Source: Pseudomonadota bacterium (GTDB lineage Bacteria > Pseudomonadota > Gammaproteobacteria > Steroidobacterales > Steroidobacteraceae). Taken from it: a stretch of DNA of 7,741 nucleotides. The DNA lies in contig JAJXWE010000056.1 of NCBI GenBank assembly GCA_021781775.1, positions 1-7,741 on the forward strand, in the 5' to 3' direction. Shown here piece by piece: positions 1 to 6,147 of the stretch. The position numbers and the translations under genes were made by a program. Positions within the stretch are counted from its first letter, which is position 1, and every line of letters starts with the position of its first letter. The notes beneath the pieces are model-generated. The model did no database searches. It was not told where the DNA came from and saw only the letters and a list, made by a program, of their open reading frames with translations.

Positions 1-1
1 C

Positions 2-556
2 CGGGCGTTCCTCTCCACCGCCCCGCGGCCGGTCTTCGTCGGGCTGGCGTTCTTCATCTGCTACACCTTCCTCGCGCTGCGCCTGAACTTCGAGCACCCG
101 TCCGTTATCAGCACCATCCGGCATTATTTCGACGCGTTCTGGGCGCTGTTGCCGGCAACGCTGATCAGCCTGCTGCTCTACCGTTACGCGCGCGAGGGCA
201 CACTGGCGTTCTTCAGGCGCAACGGTGCCGGGGTGTTCTGGGCGTCGTGCCTTCTGTTCGGGGCCGCGCACGCGGCGGTCTATTCCAACACCCCGGCCTG
301 GTGGACGCTCGTGCTGGCGCTGCCGCAGTTTCTGGTGGGGGTGGGCCTGGCCTATATCCGTGTCGCCTTCGGCCTGCGCTGGAGCGTGGCGACGCACCTG
401 GCGTTCGACGGGCTCATCGTCTTTACCGCATGGCTCTACCTGGCCGCCCCGAGCGGCAGCCTCGGGCGCGAGGCAATCCACCTCGCCATGGCGGCACTGG
501 CCGCCCTGATCCTGGTCTACGGTCTGGTGGTCTGCTGGCGGGTGCTGCGCCAGTAG
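2..556 (+). CDS. CPBP-type integral membrane protein, 3' part (5' end outside window)
   Basis: This frame is open from the left edge to the TAG at 554-556, giving 184 visible residues; the true start lies upstream. The fragment is very hydrophobic, with about five or six membrane segments (roughly residues 11-28, 46-62, 78-95, 100-125, 132-148 and 158-178). It resembles the CPBP (CAAX protease / bacteriocin-processing, Abi) family of intramembrane glutamic endopeptidases. A Phe-Gly-Ala-Ala-His stretch (His90, bases 269-271) fits the family FxxxH motif, and a His-Leu-Ala-Phe-Asp stretch (His132, Asp136) fits the HxxxN/D motif about 42 residues later. The Glu-Glu-xxx-Arg motif expected 35-40 residues before the first His is not seen: the position holds Ala52-Thr53 with no Arg at the usual offset. 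It may therefore be an inactive homologue, or another membrane protein family. The assignment is moderate because the N-terminal part is missing. Confidence 0.6.
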   Translation, partial: RAFLSTAPRPVFVGLAFFICYTFLALRLNFEHPSVISTIRHYFDAFWALLPATLISLLLYRYAREGTLAFFRRNGAGVFWASCLLFGAAHAAVYSNTPAWWTLVLALPQFLVGVGLAYIRVAFGLRWSVATHLAFDGLIVFTAWLYLAAPSGSLGREAIHLAMAALAALILVYGLVVCWRVLRQ

Positions 557-591
557 CGGTTCGCCGCCTCCCGGAGGGAGGCGGCGAACCG
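557..591. terminator. Perfect 16-bp hairpin between convergent genes
   Basis: Bases 557-572 are perfectly complementary to 576-591 around a 3-base loop. The hairpin starts one base after the stop of the CPBP-like gene and ends five bases before the stop of the converging propeller gene, so it can fold in transcripts from either side. Neither side has a run of T after the stem, so it is not a classical intrinsic terminator. A bidirectional transcription-stopping or 3'-end-protecting hairpin is the likely role. Confidence 0.65.
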
Positions 592-596
592 GTGCC

Positions 597-3500
597 TCAG
601 AGCAGGTGTTCGCCGGCCGCGGTAACGGCACGCAGTCGCGCTTCTCCCTGGCGCGCCCGGCTTTCCAGCGTGTTGAACGCAGCGATCTGCGCCGGATCCG
701 GTGCGCGGTAATCCAGCCCGATGCTCGACTGCAGAAACGCCAGGAAGCTGCGCAGCCTCATGTTGTTTTCCGTGTCGCCCTCGCTCGAACGCAGGCGGCG
801 CTGCACCACGGCGTGCAGGGCGTCGTGGATTTCCTTGAGTACCGGAGCGGCGGCGGCCGCATCGACCTTGTGTGCGGCAACCGCCTTGACCAGGCGACGG
901 CGCAGCAGGATGGCCGCGTTGATGTCGCGGTCGAGGACGTCAACCGAGCGGTGCAGCGCGAGCTGCAACGCCAGGTGTTGCTTCAGGATCGCCGCGGTCG
1001 TGTGCACCCGCGGATCGAGCTTCACCCGCAGCGTCTGCCGGTAAGAGTGTCCGCCGTAGCGCAGCACGACCGTGTAGAGCCCCGGGTTGACCAGCGGGCC
1101 CTGCGAACTCGCCCCGAGGCCATCGGTGACCTCGGGGTTCTCCCAGCCGATCGCGTCGGTGGCGTCGGCGTAACGCAGATTCCACTGCAGCGTGTTCATG
1201 CCCGGGGACATCGCCGTTATCTTCCGGTCGGCAATTTTCTTCGCCTGGGAGGGCAGCAAGTTGTCGCGCACGGTGGCCGGTTGCTTCTTCTGCTTGACCT
1301 TCAGGTGCAGGCTGTAGTGCTGGATGACGTTGCCCTGGGCGTCGAGGAACGTCAGGCTGGCGTGCGTCTTGCCGTCATAGTTGGCCGGCAGATGGAAGAA
1401 TACCGTGGCGCCGAACGGCGGGTTGGTGCCGACGGACTCGTGCCTCTCGGCCTCGGGGTCCTGGCCGTACGCGTGCGTCAGCCACGCCGTCTGGGGCGCA
1501 TACAGGAAAGCCGCGTCGGCCGCCGGTTGGGCCGCGTGCGACATCTGCTCGAGCAGTGCCAGGTTGCCCAGGATCCAGAACGAGCGGCCGTGCGTGGCCG
1601 CCACGATCTCGCCCTCACGGGTGTCGATAGCGAGGTCACGAACCTGGACGTGCGGCAGATTGATCCCGAGCGGCGTCCAGTGCGCGCCGCCGTCGAGACT
1701 GGCATAGACGCTATTGCCGGTGCCGAGGAACAGCAGCGAGGCATCGTCCGGGTCCTGCTTGATCACGAATACGTACTGGTCGTCGGGCAATCCAGTCGTC
1801 AGCATCGACCAGTGCTTGCCGTAGTCCGTGGTCTTGAACACGTAGGGGTGGTAGTCGTCCCACATGTAGCGCGAGGCGGTCAGATAGGCGGTGCCCGCGG
1901 CGACATGCGACGGCTCGATCGAGGTGATCTCCGCCCACTCCTTCAGTTGCGGCGGGGTGATCAGGCGCCAGTGCTTGCCGCCGTCGGCCGTCACGTGCAC
2001 CAGTCCGTCCTGCGAGCCTGCCCAGATCACCTTCGCGTTCACCCGCGAGACCGCGAGCGCCGAGATGTCCGGGAACACCTCCGCACCGGTCTGATCCAGG
2101 TCGATCGGGCCGCCCGTGGGACCCTCGGTCGCCGGGTCGTTGCGCGTCAGGTCCGGGCTGATCACCTTCCAGGTGCGGCCATGGTCCTTGCTGACCATGA
2201 CATACTGGGAAGCGAGGAACAGATCCTGCGGATCGTCCGGCGAGAAGAAGATCGGGTGCGTCCACCCGAAGCGGTACTGCATCCGCGCGGCATCGCCGCC
2301 ATCCATGTACATCGGCGATGGGCTCACGTCGCGGCGCATGCCGGTGAGCCGGTTGTAGCTCTCCATCACCGTGTAATAGTCGGAGCCGTAGGTCACGTAG
2401 CGGCTCGAGGGCTTGGGCGCGACGAACGTGCTCTCCCCGAGCGCCACCGAATGCCACGCGGACACGGGAATGGCGCCGCCCGGCAGCGCGCTCGGGCCCT
2501 CGTACGAGCCCTCGTCCTGCTGCGCGCCGTACACGTTGAACGGGAACGCCTGGTCGATAGCGACGTGGTAGAACTGGCCGGTCGGCTGGTTGTGCTCGGT
2601 GCTCCACGTCTTGCCGCCATCGGTGGACACCGTCGCCCCCCCGTCATCGCCGACCAGCAGGATGTTAGGGTGCTGCGGATTGATCCACACGATGTGGTTG
2701 TCGCCGTGGCGCATGTGCAGCAGCGCGAACGCCTTGCCGCCGTCGTGCGACACCCACGTGCCGTCGACGTTGGGCACGTACAGCGTGTTCGGATCGGTCG
2801 GATCGACGAACACCGAGGTGTAGTAGAAACCGCGCTGGCGCAGACTCCAGTTGTCGTTGACGTGCTGCCAGGTCTGGCCGGCGTCGCTCGAGCGGAATAC
2901 GCCGCCGCGCTTCGACTGGATGATCGCGTAGACGACGTTCGGGTTGCTGGCGGCGACCGACACGCCGATGCGGCCGAGCAGACCGTGCGGCAGCCCAGGG
3001 TTGCGCGAGATGTTCGTCCAGTGCGCGCCGCCGTCGGTGCTCTTGTACAGGCCACTGCCCGGGCCGCCGTCGATCAGCTTCCACGGCAGGCGCTGTGCCT
3101 GCCACATGGCCGCATACAATACCTGCGGATCGCGCGGATCCATCACCACGTCGATAGCACCCGTCTTGTCGTTGACGAACAGCACCTTGTGCCAGGTCTT
3201 GCCGCCGTCGGTGGACTTGAACACGCCGCGGTTCGGGTCGGGCTTGAACACGTGCCCCATGGAGGCGACATACACGATGTCGGGGTTGTGCGGGTCGACG
3301 ACGATCGCGCTGGTCGTGCGGGTGTCGGCGAGTCCGGCGTACTTCCAGGTCTTGCCGCCGTCGACCGACTTGAACATGCCATCGCCGGTGACCATGTCGT
3401 TGCGGATGTCCGCCTCGCCGGTGCCGACGTAGATGATATTGGCGTTCGAGGGGGCGACGGTGATGGCACCGACGCTGCCGCTCGCCGAGGTCCACTTGCC

Positions 3501-3773
3501 GTCGGTGATGTTATGCCAGCGGATGCCGTAATCAGTGCTCTTCCAGACGCCACCGTCCACCGAGCCCATGTAGAACAGGTTCTGCTGGCCCGGTACGCCC
3601 GTCACTGCGACGACACGTCCGCCGATGTCCGGTCCGATGCTGCGCCAGGTAAGTTTGCCACCGAGAAATGTCTGCAGGGGCGCGGCGTGCGCGACGAGCG
3701 GTGCGCCCACGAGCGCCGCCAGCGCCAGGATCAGGGATCTGCCGCGGACGAGGCGTGCATCGACGTGGATCAT
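597..3773 (-). CDS. Secreted Asp-box (BNR/VPS10-like) beta-propeller protein, 'glycosyl hydrolase'-type
   Basis: The 1058-residue protein starts at ATG 3773-3771, supported by an AAGGGG Shine-Dalgarno (3786-3781) seven bases upstream. A Sec signal peptide is clear: basic residues Arg7, Arg10 and Arg12, a hydrophobic core at about 13-28, and an Ala-His-Ala cleavage site after residue 30. The mature part carries eleven Asp-box motifs (S/T-x-D-x-G-x-x-W/F) starting at about residues 79, 136, 187, 245, 295, 342, 383, 528, 595, 648 and 692. These are the turns of BNR/sortilin-type beta-propellers, and their number suggests two propellers, as in GH74-like and VPS10-domain proteins. Residues about 790-920 look like a beta-sandwich (Ig/FlgD-like) domain, and about 925-1058 is helical. 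I see no cysteine. Proteins of this build are usually labelled 'glycosyl hydrolase' or 'WD40/YVTN/BNR-like repeat protein', but their substrate is generally unknown and I cannot identify catalytic residues. It probably acts in the periplasm or outside the cell. Confidence 0.88.
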   Translation of the reverse strand: MIHVDARLVRGRSLILALAALVGAPLVAHAAPLQTFLGGKLTWRSIGPDIGGRVVAVTGVPGQQNLFYMGSVDGGVWKSTDYGIRWHNITDGKWTSASGSVGAITVAPSNANIIYVGTGEADIRNDMVTGDGMFKSVDGGKTWKYAGLADTRTTSAIVVDPHNPDIVYVASMGHVFKPDPNRGVFKSTDGGKTWHKVLFVNDKTGAIDVVMDPRDPQVLYAAMWQAQRLPWKLIDGGPGSGLYKSTDGGAHWTNISRNPGLPHGLLGRIGVSVAASNPNVVYAIIQSKRGGVFRSSDAGQTWQHVNDNWSLRQRGFYYTSVFVDPTDPNTLYVPNVDGTWVSHDGGKAFALLHMRHGDNHIVWINPQHPNILLVGDDGGATVSTDGGKTWSTEHNQPTGQFYHVAIDQAFPFNVYGAQQDEGSYEGPSALPGGAIPVSAWHSVALGESTFVAPKPSSRYVTYGSDYYTVMESYNRLTGMRRDVSPSPMYMDGGDAARMQYRFGWTHPIFFSPDDPQDLFLASQYVMVSKDHGRTWKVISPDLTRNDPATEGPTGGPIDLDQTGAEVFPDISALAVSRVNAKVIWAGSQDGLVHVTADGGKHWRLITPPQLKEWAEITSIEPSHVAAGTAYLTASRYMWDDYHPYVFKTTDYGKHWSMLTTGLPDDQYVFVIKQDPDDASLLFLGTGNSVYASLDGGAHWTPLGINLPHVQVRDLAIDTREGEIVAATHGRSFWILGNLALLEQMSHAAQPAADAAFLYAPQTAWLTHAYGQDPEAERHESVGTNPPFGATVFFHLPANYDGKTHASLTFLDAQGNVIQHYSLHLKVKQKKQPATVRDNLLPSQAKKIADRKITAMSPGMNTLQWNLRYADATDAIGWENPEVTDGLGASSQGPLVNPGLYTVVLRYGGHSYRQTLRVKLDPRVHTTAAILKQHLALQLALHRSVDVLDRDINAAILLRRRLVKAVAAHKVDAAAAAPVLKEIHDALHAVVQRRLRSSEGDTENNMRLRSFLAFLQSSIGLDYRAPDPAQIAAFNTLESRARQGEARLRAVTAAGEHLL
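3192..3376 (-). repeat. Near-identical Asp-box repeat pair inside the propeller gene
   Basis: The 32-base stretches 3192-3223 and 3345-3376 match at 29 of 32 positions. They lie 153 bases (51 codons) apart, exactly the distance between the Asp-boxes at residues 136 and 187. Each encodes a Phe-Lys-Ser-x-Asp-Gly-Gly-Lys-Thr-Trp strand-turn. The three differences are contiguous (GTG against ACC on the + strand) and fall on the variable residue region just before the Asp. This is DNA-level evidence of propeller blade duplication or gene conversion, or of strong codon constraint on the motif. Confidence 0.55.
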
Positions 3774-3820
3774 TCAAGTTCCCCTTGTGATGACGGGGCG
3801 TACGGAGCGCCGCCGCATGT

Positions 3821-3847
3821 GATCGAGCCAGCTTAACGGACTCGATC
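3821..3847. promoter_or_regulatory. Inverted repeat GATCGAG-N13-CTCGATC, possible operator
   Basis: Seven-base arms at 3821-3827 and 3841-3847 are perfect reverse complements, with equivalent positions 20 bases apart, or about two DNA turns. The site lies 48-74 bases upstream of the propeller gene start, where an operator or promoter-proximal regulator site would be expected. No regulator gene is in the window. A chance palindrome of this size is possible. Confidence 0.35.
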
Positions 3848-3898
3848 GGGGCCCGCAATGAACCCCCGGGTGTTGCGGACCGTGTCGAAAGCCGCGGG

Positions 3899-3920
3899 AA
3901 AACCGCCTGCCTGCAGGCGG
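3899..3920 (-). terminator. Short hairpin followed by TTTT on the minus strand
   Basis: Bases 3903-3909 pair perfectly with 3914-3920 around a four-base loop. Read on the minus strand, the GC-rich stem is followed directly by four T residues (3902-3899), which is the form of a weak intrinsic terminator. It points toward the propeller gene and sits about 126 bases before its start. It could end an unrecognised minus-strand transcript or act as a leader attenuator if the propeller promoter lies further upstream. The short T-run makes it uncertain. Confidence 0.35.
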
Positions 3921-4264
3921 ACGCGTCGCGGATCGCAGTGTGCCGCTACCGTGGTGAGGACGGTTACGGCGAGCGCACGCCGAACATGCTTGTCACCGGC
4001 ATCGACGATCGGACGCATTTGAGCGATAGGGCGATGGAGGCGGCGGGCGAGGGATCCGCGTTATGGCGAGCGGCTCTGCCGCGCTGCTGCCCGGCACGGG
4101 CGGTGGACAGCCGGGGCGGGCGTCCGGTGGTGTTCTGGATCCGGCACAAAGGTGGCTGGCCGCGCCGTGCCGGGGCTTGCGCACCGGAGGCGAGTTGTCG
4201 CCGTGTCCGAGCTGCCGCACTATGCCGCGGCACCTATCCCGCACAATTTCCCGAGGAGAGACCC

Positions 4265-4582
4265 GTGATCAAAGTGAGTGTGATGTATCCGAACACGCCG
4301 GGGGCGCGATTCGACCACGACTATTACCGTGACCGCCACATGCCGCTCGTCAAGCAACGGATGGGTGAGGCGTGTCGCTACTACACCGTGGACAAGGGGC
4401 TCGCGGGGGGCGATGCCCAGACGCCGGCGACCTACCTCGCCATGTGTCACATCTTCTGCGACTCGCCCGAGGCGTTCGCGGCGGGATTCGGGCCGCACGC
4501 CCAGGAAATACTGGCCGATATCGCCAACTACACGGATCTGACGCCGGTCATCCAGATGAGCGAAGTTGTGGTCGGCCACTGA
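4265..4582 (+). CDS. EthD-family protein (small dimeric alpha/beta-barrel type)
   Basis: The product has 105 residues, the normal size for the family. GTG 4265-4267 is chosen as start because a strong AGGAG (4254-4258) lies six bases upstream and the recognisable domain begins at once with a beta-strand (Ile-Lys-Val-Ser-Val-Met-Tyr-Pro). The longer frame back to 3938 has no such support. Family features are an early Asp-Tyr-Tyr, the hallmark His25-Met-Pro-Leu-Val segment, a Gly-Leu-Ala-Gly-Gly loop near residue 45, the Phe-Gly-Pro-His segment near 75-78, and the C-terminal Asn-Tyr-Thr-Asp then Pro-Val-Ile-Gln strand. EthD was first described in the ethyl tert-butyl ether degradation cluster of Rhodococcus. 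Relatives are ferredoxin-like dimeric barrel proteins often found beside oxygenase or polyketide genes, but most have no known reaction. It stands alone here, divergent from the propeller gene and converging on the MFS gene with a nine-base gap. Family assignment is firm; function is open. Confidence 0.88.
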   Translation: MIKVSVMYPNTPGARFDHDYYRDRHMPLVKQRMGEACRYYTVDKGLAGGDAQTPATYLAMCHIFCDSPEAFAAGFGPHAQEILADIANYTDLTPVIQMSEVVVGH

Positions 4583-4591
4583 GCCGGCCAC
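4568..4591. terminator. Hairpin across the EthD stop codon, in the convergent gap
   Basis: Bases 4568-4576 pair with 4583-4591 (nine pairs, one G-T wobble) around a six-base loop that contains the EthD stop codon. It fills the nine-base space before the stop of the converging MFS gene. A second stem, 4595-4601 with 4605-4611, follows inside the end of the MFS gene. No T-run is present, so this is at best a weak or factor-assisted terminator. Confidence 0.35.
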
Positions 4592-5944
4592 TTACCGCCG
4601 CGCAGCGGCGGGCGGGCGGGGGGTTCTGCCGAGCACGAGCGCGATCAGCAGGCCGGCGAGCGCCATCACCGGAATCGACACGTATCCCCAGTGCGCCACC
4701 AGGGGGCCGCTGCACACGATGCCGAGCGCGGTGGCCAGCGCGAGCGCTGCATTGAGCAGTCCGACTGCCGCGCCTTCGCTGAACGGCGTCAGGCTGGCGC
4801 CCAGATCCGTGCCGGCGACGCTGAGCAGCGGCCAGGCGATGACCAATACCACGAAGCCGACGGTTCCGAACACGGCGCGGCCGCCGACTTGCGGCAGGAA
4901 CGGTGCGAGCAGCAGCGCGAAGCCAACGACGCGCATCCACAGGCCGAGTCGGTAGATCCGGCCTGCCCCATAGCGCGCGGTGAGACGGCCGGTAAGGATG
5001 TACAGCGCGATGCCGACCGCGGCCGCAGTCGCGTAGATCAGCGCGCTGGCATGGGTGTCGATGCCGTAGCTGTGTGCCAGCATCAGCGGGAAATACGAGA
5101 AGAACGCCGCCACGGCAAAGGCGAATGCGAACCACGACAGGAGGAAGCGGCTGAAGGGCGTGTCGAGCGCCCCGGACACCCCGCGCAGGCCCCGCAGGTT
5201 CAACCAATCGACGTGCAGCCCGATACCCGAGGGCCGGCTGAGCCGCGGAAAGCGCGCCAGCGCCCGGATGTCGAGCCGGGCGTGAACCGGCGGGTGGCCG
5301 CTCCCGGCAGGCTGCGCGGATCCGGCGGTACGGGCAGGCAGGCCGATGCCGCCCACCGCCGCGGCGACGGCCACGAGCGCCGCCGATCCCCACAGCGCCG
5401 CCGCAAACTCCCCGGCCGAGACGGCCGCGGCAGCGATCAATCCCAAGACCTCGCCCGCGGCATTGAAGCTCTGCAGCCAGCCGATGCGAGCCTCCCACTG
5501 CGCCTGCGGCGCAAAGTCGACGACGAATAGCGTGGCGAGCGTCGCAGCGCCGCCCGAGCCGGCGCCGGCGGCGAACGCGCCCGCCAGCCACAGCGGTAGC
5601 GCCGTGAACAGCAGCAGCACCGTGATGCCGGCGCCAGTGAGCAGGAAACTGCCGACGAACAGCCGGTGATGCGCCTGGGTGCGCTCGGCGCTCATCCCCC
5701 ACAGAGGCGAGCTCAGCAGTCCGAAATTGTAGGCGCCGAGCACGTAGGCGACCGCCGCGAGACTGTGGGACTGTGCCTCGACGGCGAGCGGCAGCAGCAC
5801 CGGCAGGAGGCCCGCAGTCACCATGCCGAGCAGGAGGTACGCCAGGTACCACGGACGGATGAAGCGGCGTGGTGCGCCCAATGCACCCAGCACCAGCTCC
5901 AGGGGGTCGGCGCGTCGCCTGCGTTCAGTCTGCGGGGTCGTCAA
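4592..5944 (-). CDS. MFS transporter, probable small-molecule exporter
   Basis: From TTG 5944 this encodes 450 residues, usual for a 12-helix Major Facilitator protein. The frame is open further, to a GTG at 5977 (461 residues), but that GTG has no Shine-Dalgarno and lies almost on a TATAAT box at 5985-5980, upstream of the start of transcription that box would give. TTG 5944 has an AAAGG 11 bases upstream and begins Thr-Thr-Pro-Gln-Thr; a GTG at 5893 is a further option. Counting from GTG 5977, a basic N-terminal tail precedes helix 1 (about 43-66). A motif-A-like loop between helices 2 and 3 reads Gly-Met-Ser-Ala-Glu-Arg-Thr (94-100), a hydrophilic central loop at about 215-275 splits two six-helix halves, and the C-terminus is short and proline-rich. 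Substrate cannot be read from sequence. It lies head to head with the PrnB-like gene, so export of that enzyme's product, or uptake of its substrate, is plausible. Confidence 0.82.
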   Translation of the reverse strand: MTTPQTERRRRADPLELVLGALGAPRRFIRPWYLAYLLLGMVTAGLLPVLLPLAVEAQSHSLAAVAYVLGAYNFGLLSSPLWGMSAERTQAHHRLFVGSFLLTGAGITVLLLFTALPLWLAGAFAAGAGSGGAATLATLFVVDFAPQAQWEARIGWLQSFNAAGEVLGLIAAAAVSAGEFAAALWGSAALVAVAAAVGGIGLPARTAGSAQPAGSGHPPVHARLDIRALARFPRLSRPSGIGLHVDWLNLRGLRGVSGALDTPFSRFLLSWFAFAFAVAAFFSYFPLMLAHSYGIDTHASALIYATAAAVGIALYILTGRLTARYGAGRIYRLGLWMRVVGFALLLAPFLPQVGGRAVFGTVGFVVLVIAWPLLSVAGTDLGASLTPFSEGAAVGLLNAALALATALGIVCSGPLVAHWGYVSIPVMALAGLLIALVLGRTPRPPAAARR

Positions 5945-5979
5945 TCGTCGTGATGCCTTTGGAGCCGCCGGGAACACAT

Positions 5980-6008
5980 ATTATAAGTATCGGTGTCCGA
6001 CCGATCCA
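5980..6008 (-). promoter_or_regulatory. TATAAT promoter facing the MFS gene
   Basis: The minus strand carries a perfect TATAAT -10 box (5985-5980) in the only AT-rich island of this GC-rich stretch. A weak -35 candidate, TGGATC (6008-6003, three of six matches), lies at the ideal 17-base spacing. Transcription should begin near 5973 and run into the MFS gene. With such a weak -35, an activator may be needed. The plus strand of the same island reads TATTAT (5979-5984), so a weak divergent promoter toward the PrnB-like gene may overlap it. Confidence 0.5.
5989..6005. promoter_or_regulatory. Palindrome ATCGGT-N5-ACCGAT in the promoter spacer, candidate operator
   Basis: Six-base perfect arms (5989-5994 and 6000-6005) flank a five-base centre. 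The palindrome lies between the -10 box and the -35 candidate of the MFS promoter and within the only region available to drive the divergent PrnB-like gene. That is the usual place for a TetR- or MarR-type repressor site. No regulator gene is present in the window, so the cognate protein is unknown. Confidence 0.45.
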
Positions 6009-6147
6009 CCCGCGGCGGTCTGTGCGCAATGCCCCGGTGCGGCATCCGTTCTGCGCCGCCACGCGGCCAGGACCCCAATCGAAACAATGTTCCGCGCCCT
6101 CTGCCGGACAATGCTGCGCTTCAACAGGGCGATTCCGAGGGCGAGAC

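Larger units (their letters stand above)
3774..4264. other. 491-bp divergent intergenic region
   Basis: This gap separates the start of the propeller gene from the start of the EthD-like gene and must hold both promoters. I see no convincing gene in it. Open frames here, such as 3833-4018 on the minus strand and the upstream extension of the EthD frame to 3938, lack Shine-Dalgarno sequences and read as arginine-rich, low-complexity translations typical of noncoding GC-rich DNA. No promoter with good matches at both -35 and -10 stands out on either strand. Two structured elements are listed separately: an inverted repeat at 3821-3847 and a hairpin with a T-run at 3899-3920. Confidence 0.6.

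Noticed and set aside
606..3836. A 1076-codon plus-strand open frame covering the entire propeller gene in antisense
   Set aside because: It is longer than the real gene but arises from third-position G/C bias. Its translation is rich in Arg, Val, His and Asp with no domain, signal peptide or start-site support, while the minus-strand frame has a signal peptide and eleven Asp-boxes.
3833..4018. A possible 61-residue minus-strand gene
   Set aside because: There is no Shine-Dalgarno, no recognisable domain, and the terminator-like hairpin falls inside it.
3938..4264. N-terminal extension of the EthD-like protein
   Set aside because: The added 109 residues are low-complexity and Arg/Cys-rich, and would turn a standard 105-residue protein into an atypical one. 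The GTG at 4265 has a strong Shine-Dalgarno.
4548..5852. A 434-codon minus-strand frame overlapping the MFS gene
   Set aside because: It is Arg/Gly/Ala-rich, without membrane segments or motifs; the MFS frame over the same bases shows a full transporter.
6084..6119. A twelve-base imperfect direct repeat (ACAATG-type, 24 bases apart) upstream of the PrnB-like gene
   Set aside because: Only 10 of 12 bases match, and no promoter elements align with it; too weak to call a regulatory site.
5869..6147. Upstream extension of the PrnB-like frame
   Set aside because: It would overlap the MFS gene and cover the divergent promoter; the GTG at 6148 has a well-placed GAGGG and homology begins only after it.
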